Assembly (NCBI GenBank): GCA_964350605.1
Contig: CAYGKP010000040.1
Location: forward strand, 1-15,510
Length of the DNA: 15,510 bases
From: CAYGKP01 sp964350605
Lineage (GTDB): Bacteria; Bacteroidota; Bacteroidia; Cytophagales; JAAEPT01
Reading direction: 5' to 3'
How positions within the stretch are numbered: the stretch's first letter is position 1; every line of letters begins with the position of its first letter. The translations under genes and the position numbers were made by a program. Positions 14,095 through 15,510 of the stretch are shown here, piece after piece. The notes under the pieces are model-generated. The model was not told the origin of the DNA, ran no database searches, and saw only the letters and a list, made by a program, of their open reading frames with translations.

Positions 14095-15029
14095 TGGCGA
14101 CTCTCCCCTACCCACGCATTGTTTTCTACGGCACTCCTGAGTTCGCCGTCACAACGTTAGAAGCACTCCACAAAGCGGGCTACCCCATCGTGGGTGTCGT
14201 GACCGCGCCCGACAAACCCGCCGGACGGGGCCAGAAGCTCCACGAATCGGAAGTCAAGAAGGCCGCCGTGCGATTGGGCCTGCCCATCGCACAGCCGGAG
14301 AAACTGAAGAGCCCCGAGTTCCAGCAACAGCTTCGCGATTGGGACCCACAGCTTCAGGTGATCGTCGCCTTCCGCATGCTGCCAGAATCGGTCTGGAACT
14401 ACCCCCAAATGGGCAGCCTCAACCTGCATGCCTCGCTCCTGCCCGCCTACCGCGGCGCGGCACCGATCCAATGGGCCATCGTGAACGGCGAGAAGGAAAC
14501 GGGTTGCACCACCTTCCTGCTCCAACACGAAATCGACACGGGCGACCTGCTGCTGCAAGAAACCGTACCCATCTTCCCCGAGGATACCGCCGCCGACCTG
14601 TACGACCGCCTGATGCACCGCGGGGCCGATCTGGTGGTGAAAACGGTGGCCGGGCTGGTGGAAGGCTCACTGGAGCCGAAGCCGCAAGCCAGCGCAGTTG
14701 GCCAGCCCACGGCACCCAAAATCAGCAAAGAGGACGGACGCATCGATTGGACGAAATCGGCCCAGCAGATCGACCATCATATCCGCGGATTCACGCCGTT
14801 CCCCGGGGCTTGGACCGAGCACGAAGGCATCACCTACAAAATCCACCGCGCGGCGCTGACCGATGTGCCCACGGAAGGCGAACCGGGCCAGTGGCGAATC
14901 GAGGGCGAGCGATTACTGGTCGGGGGGCGTGATCGTTTCCTGGAAATTTTTGATCTTCAACCAGCTGGCCGCACCCGCATGAAAGCCTCGGAGTTTTTGC
15001 GCGGCTACCGGCCTTCGGACACTGAATGA
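14094..15029 (+). CDS. fmt: Methionyl-tRNA formyltransferase
   Basis: Formylates initiator Met-tRNA with 10-formyltetrahydrofolate. The GTG at 14094, overlapping the namZ TAG by one base, gives 311 residues beginning MATLPYPRIVFYGTPEFAV. An ATG further upstream at 14040 would add 18 unrelated residues inside namZ. The formyltransferase domain shows FYGTPEFA, VVTAPDKPAGRG, SLNLHASLLPAYRGAAPIQWAI (N110, H112, SLLP) and EIDTGD (D148), the expected catalytic Asn-His-Asp set. The C-terminal domain (~residues 205-311) includes KISKEDGRIDW and GFTPFPGAWT. The folate link to the next gene, folA, fits the pairing. Confidence 0.96.
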   Translation: MATLPYPRIVFYGTPEFAVTTLEALHKAGYPIVGVVTAPDKPAGRGQKLHESEVKKAAVRLGLPIAQPEKLKSPEFQQQLRDWDPQLQVIVAFRMLPESVWNYPQMGSLNLHASLLPAYRGAAPIQWAIVNGEKETGCTTFLLQHEIDTGDLLLQETVPIFPEDTAADLYDRLMHRGADLVVKTVAGLVEGSLEPKPQASAVGQPTAPKISKEDGRIDWTKSAQQIDHHIRGFTPFPGAWTEHEGITYKIHRAALTDVPTEGEPGQWRIEGERLLVGGRDRFLEIFDLQPAGRTRMKASEFLRGYRPSDTE

Positions 15030-15510
15030 GTCGACTCTCCCTGATCGCCGCCATTGGGGCCGATTTCGCCATCGGTCAAGGCCCGGACCTGCCCTGGAGC
15101 CTACCTGACGATTTCCGCTATTTCAAGCAGACCACTCTGGGTCACCCCATCATCATGGGCCGCGCCACGTTCGATTCACTGGGCAAGCCACTACCCGGTC
15201 GTCAGAACCTGATCATTACCCGCCAGAAGGAGGCCTACGAAGGCAAAGGCGGCGAAGTCTTTGGCTCCCTGGAGGAAGCCATTTACCGCGCGCGGGAACT
15301 GGACGACGAGGAAATCTTTGTAATCGGCGGCGCGATGGTCTACACCCAGGCTTTGCCGCTGGCCGACCGCTTGTACCTCACCGAGATTGAAGCACGTTTC
15401 CCTGAGGCCGACGTTCATTTCCCGCACATCGATTGGGACGACTGGGGCTTACTTTCCACCTCAACACACGAAGTGGATGCACGACACCTTCATCGGTTTC
15501 ACTTCAACAT
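15026..15510 (+). CDS. folA: Dihydrofolate reductase, 3' end outside window
   Basis: ATG at 15026 overlaps the fmt stop (ATGA). It is open for 161 codons to the window edge, which covers almost the full usual length of about 160-170. DHFR signatures: LIAAIGADFAIGQGPDLPWSLPDDFRYFKQTT (substrate loop, here DLPW instead of the common xLPW with D/N next to it), HPIIMGRATFDSLGKPLPGR (NADPH-binding), ITRQ, VIGGAMVYTQALPLADRLYLTEI, and a late acidic FPHIDWDDW. It reduces dihydrofolate to tetrahydrofolate, the precursor of the formyl donor used by Fmt. No stop is seen, so only the last few residues are missing. Confidence 0.95.
   Translation, partial: MSRLSLIAAIGADFAIGQGPDLPWSLPDDFRYFKQTTLGHPIIMGRATFDSLGKPLPGRQNLIITRQKEAYEGKGGEVFGSLEEAIYRARELDDEEIFVIGGAMVYTQALPLADRLYLTEIEARFPEADVHFPHIDWDDWGLLSTSTHEVDARHLHRFHFN

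Overview
The window looks like chromosomal DNA of a fairly GC-rich member of the Bacteroidota. The evidence is the kind of genes present: a Mpl-type ligase, a DUF4159 protein beside rsmE, a ~465-residue fold-III arginine decarboxylase, MenA, a HemY-type protoporphyrinogen oxidase, a LolC/FtsX-like permease, a NamZ/DUF1343 lipoprotein and a tiny LSSC lipoprotein. It also includes a TATCTTTG box matching the Bacteroidota -7 consensus TAnnTTTG, and another near match paired with TTTG. No finer taxonomic placement can be justified from the sequence. No tRNA, rRNA, CRISPR array, transposase or phage gene was seen, and no gene-free stretch exceeds 300 bases.

Layout. (1) Bases 1-3102, plus strand: the 3' end of a Mur-type ligase, a DEDDh exonuclease with an extra C-terminal domain, RsmE and a secreted DUF4159 protein, closely packed and probably one operon. 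(2) Bases 2477-3591: a tandem duplication. Two AT-rich paralogous genes for small, probably secreted four-cysteine proteins (TIMP/NTR-like) sit in two copies of the same frame, DUF4159 3' end - ORF - speA 3' end. The outer ends belong to the intact flanking genes. The inner ends are stubs of speA and DUF4159 joined back to back near 3050-3054. (3) Bases 3570-4964, minus strand: arginine decarboxylase, divergent from argS-menA (5075-7776). (4) Bases 7954-8624: a 48-codon lipoprotein gene convergent with a GmhB-like HAD phosphatase. (5) Bases 8678-11547: an APH-kinase/P-loop ATPase fusion overlapping hemG by 4 bases. (6) Bases 11555-12775, minus strand: a LolC-like permease convergent with hemG. 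(7) Bases 12826-15510: namZ, fmt and folA, each overlapping the next, with folA running off the end.

Most genes are housekeeping: wall recycling (Mpl, NamZ), translation (RsmE, ArgS, Fmt), folate (FolA), menaquinone (MenA), heme (HemG), polyamine synthesis (SpeA) and possibly lipoprotein export (permease). The anomalous part is the 2.5-3.6 kb cassette pair. The inner DUF4159 stub differs from the intact gene end almost only at synonymous positions. This suggests it diverged as part of a working gene in another lineage and was brought in by recombination, rather than decaying here after a simple local duplication.
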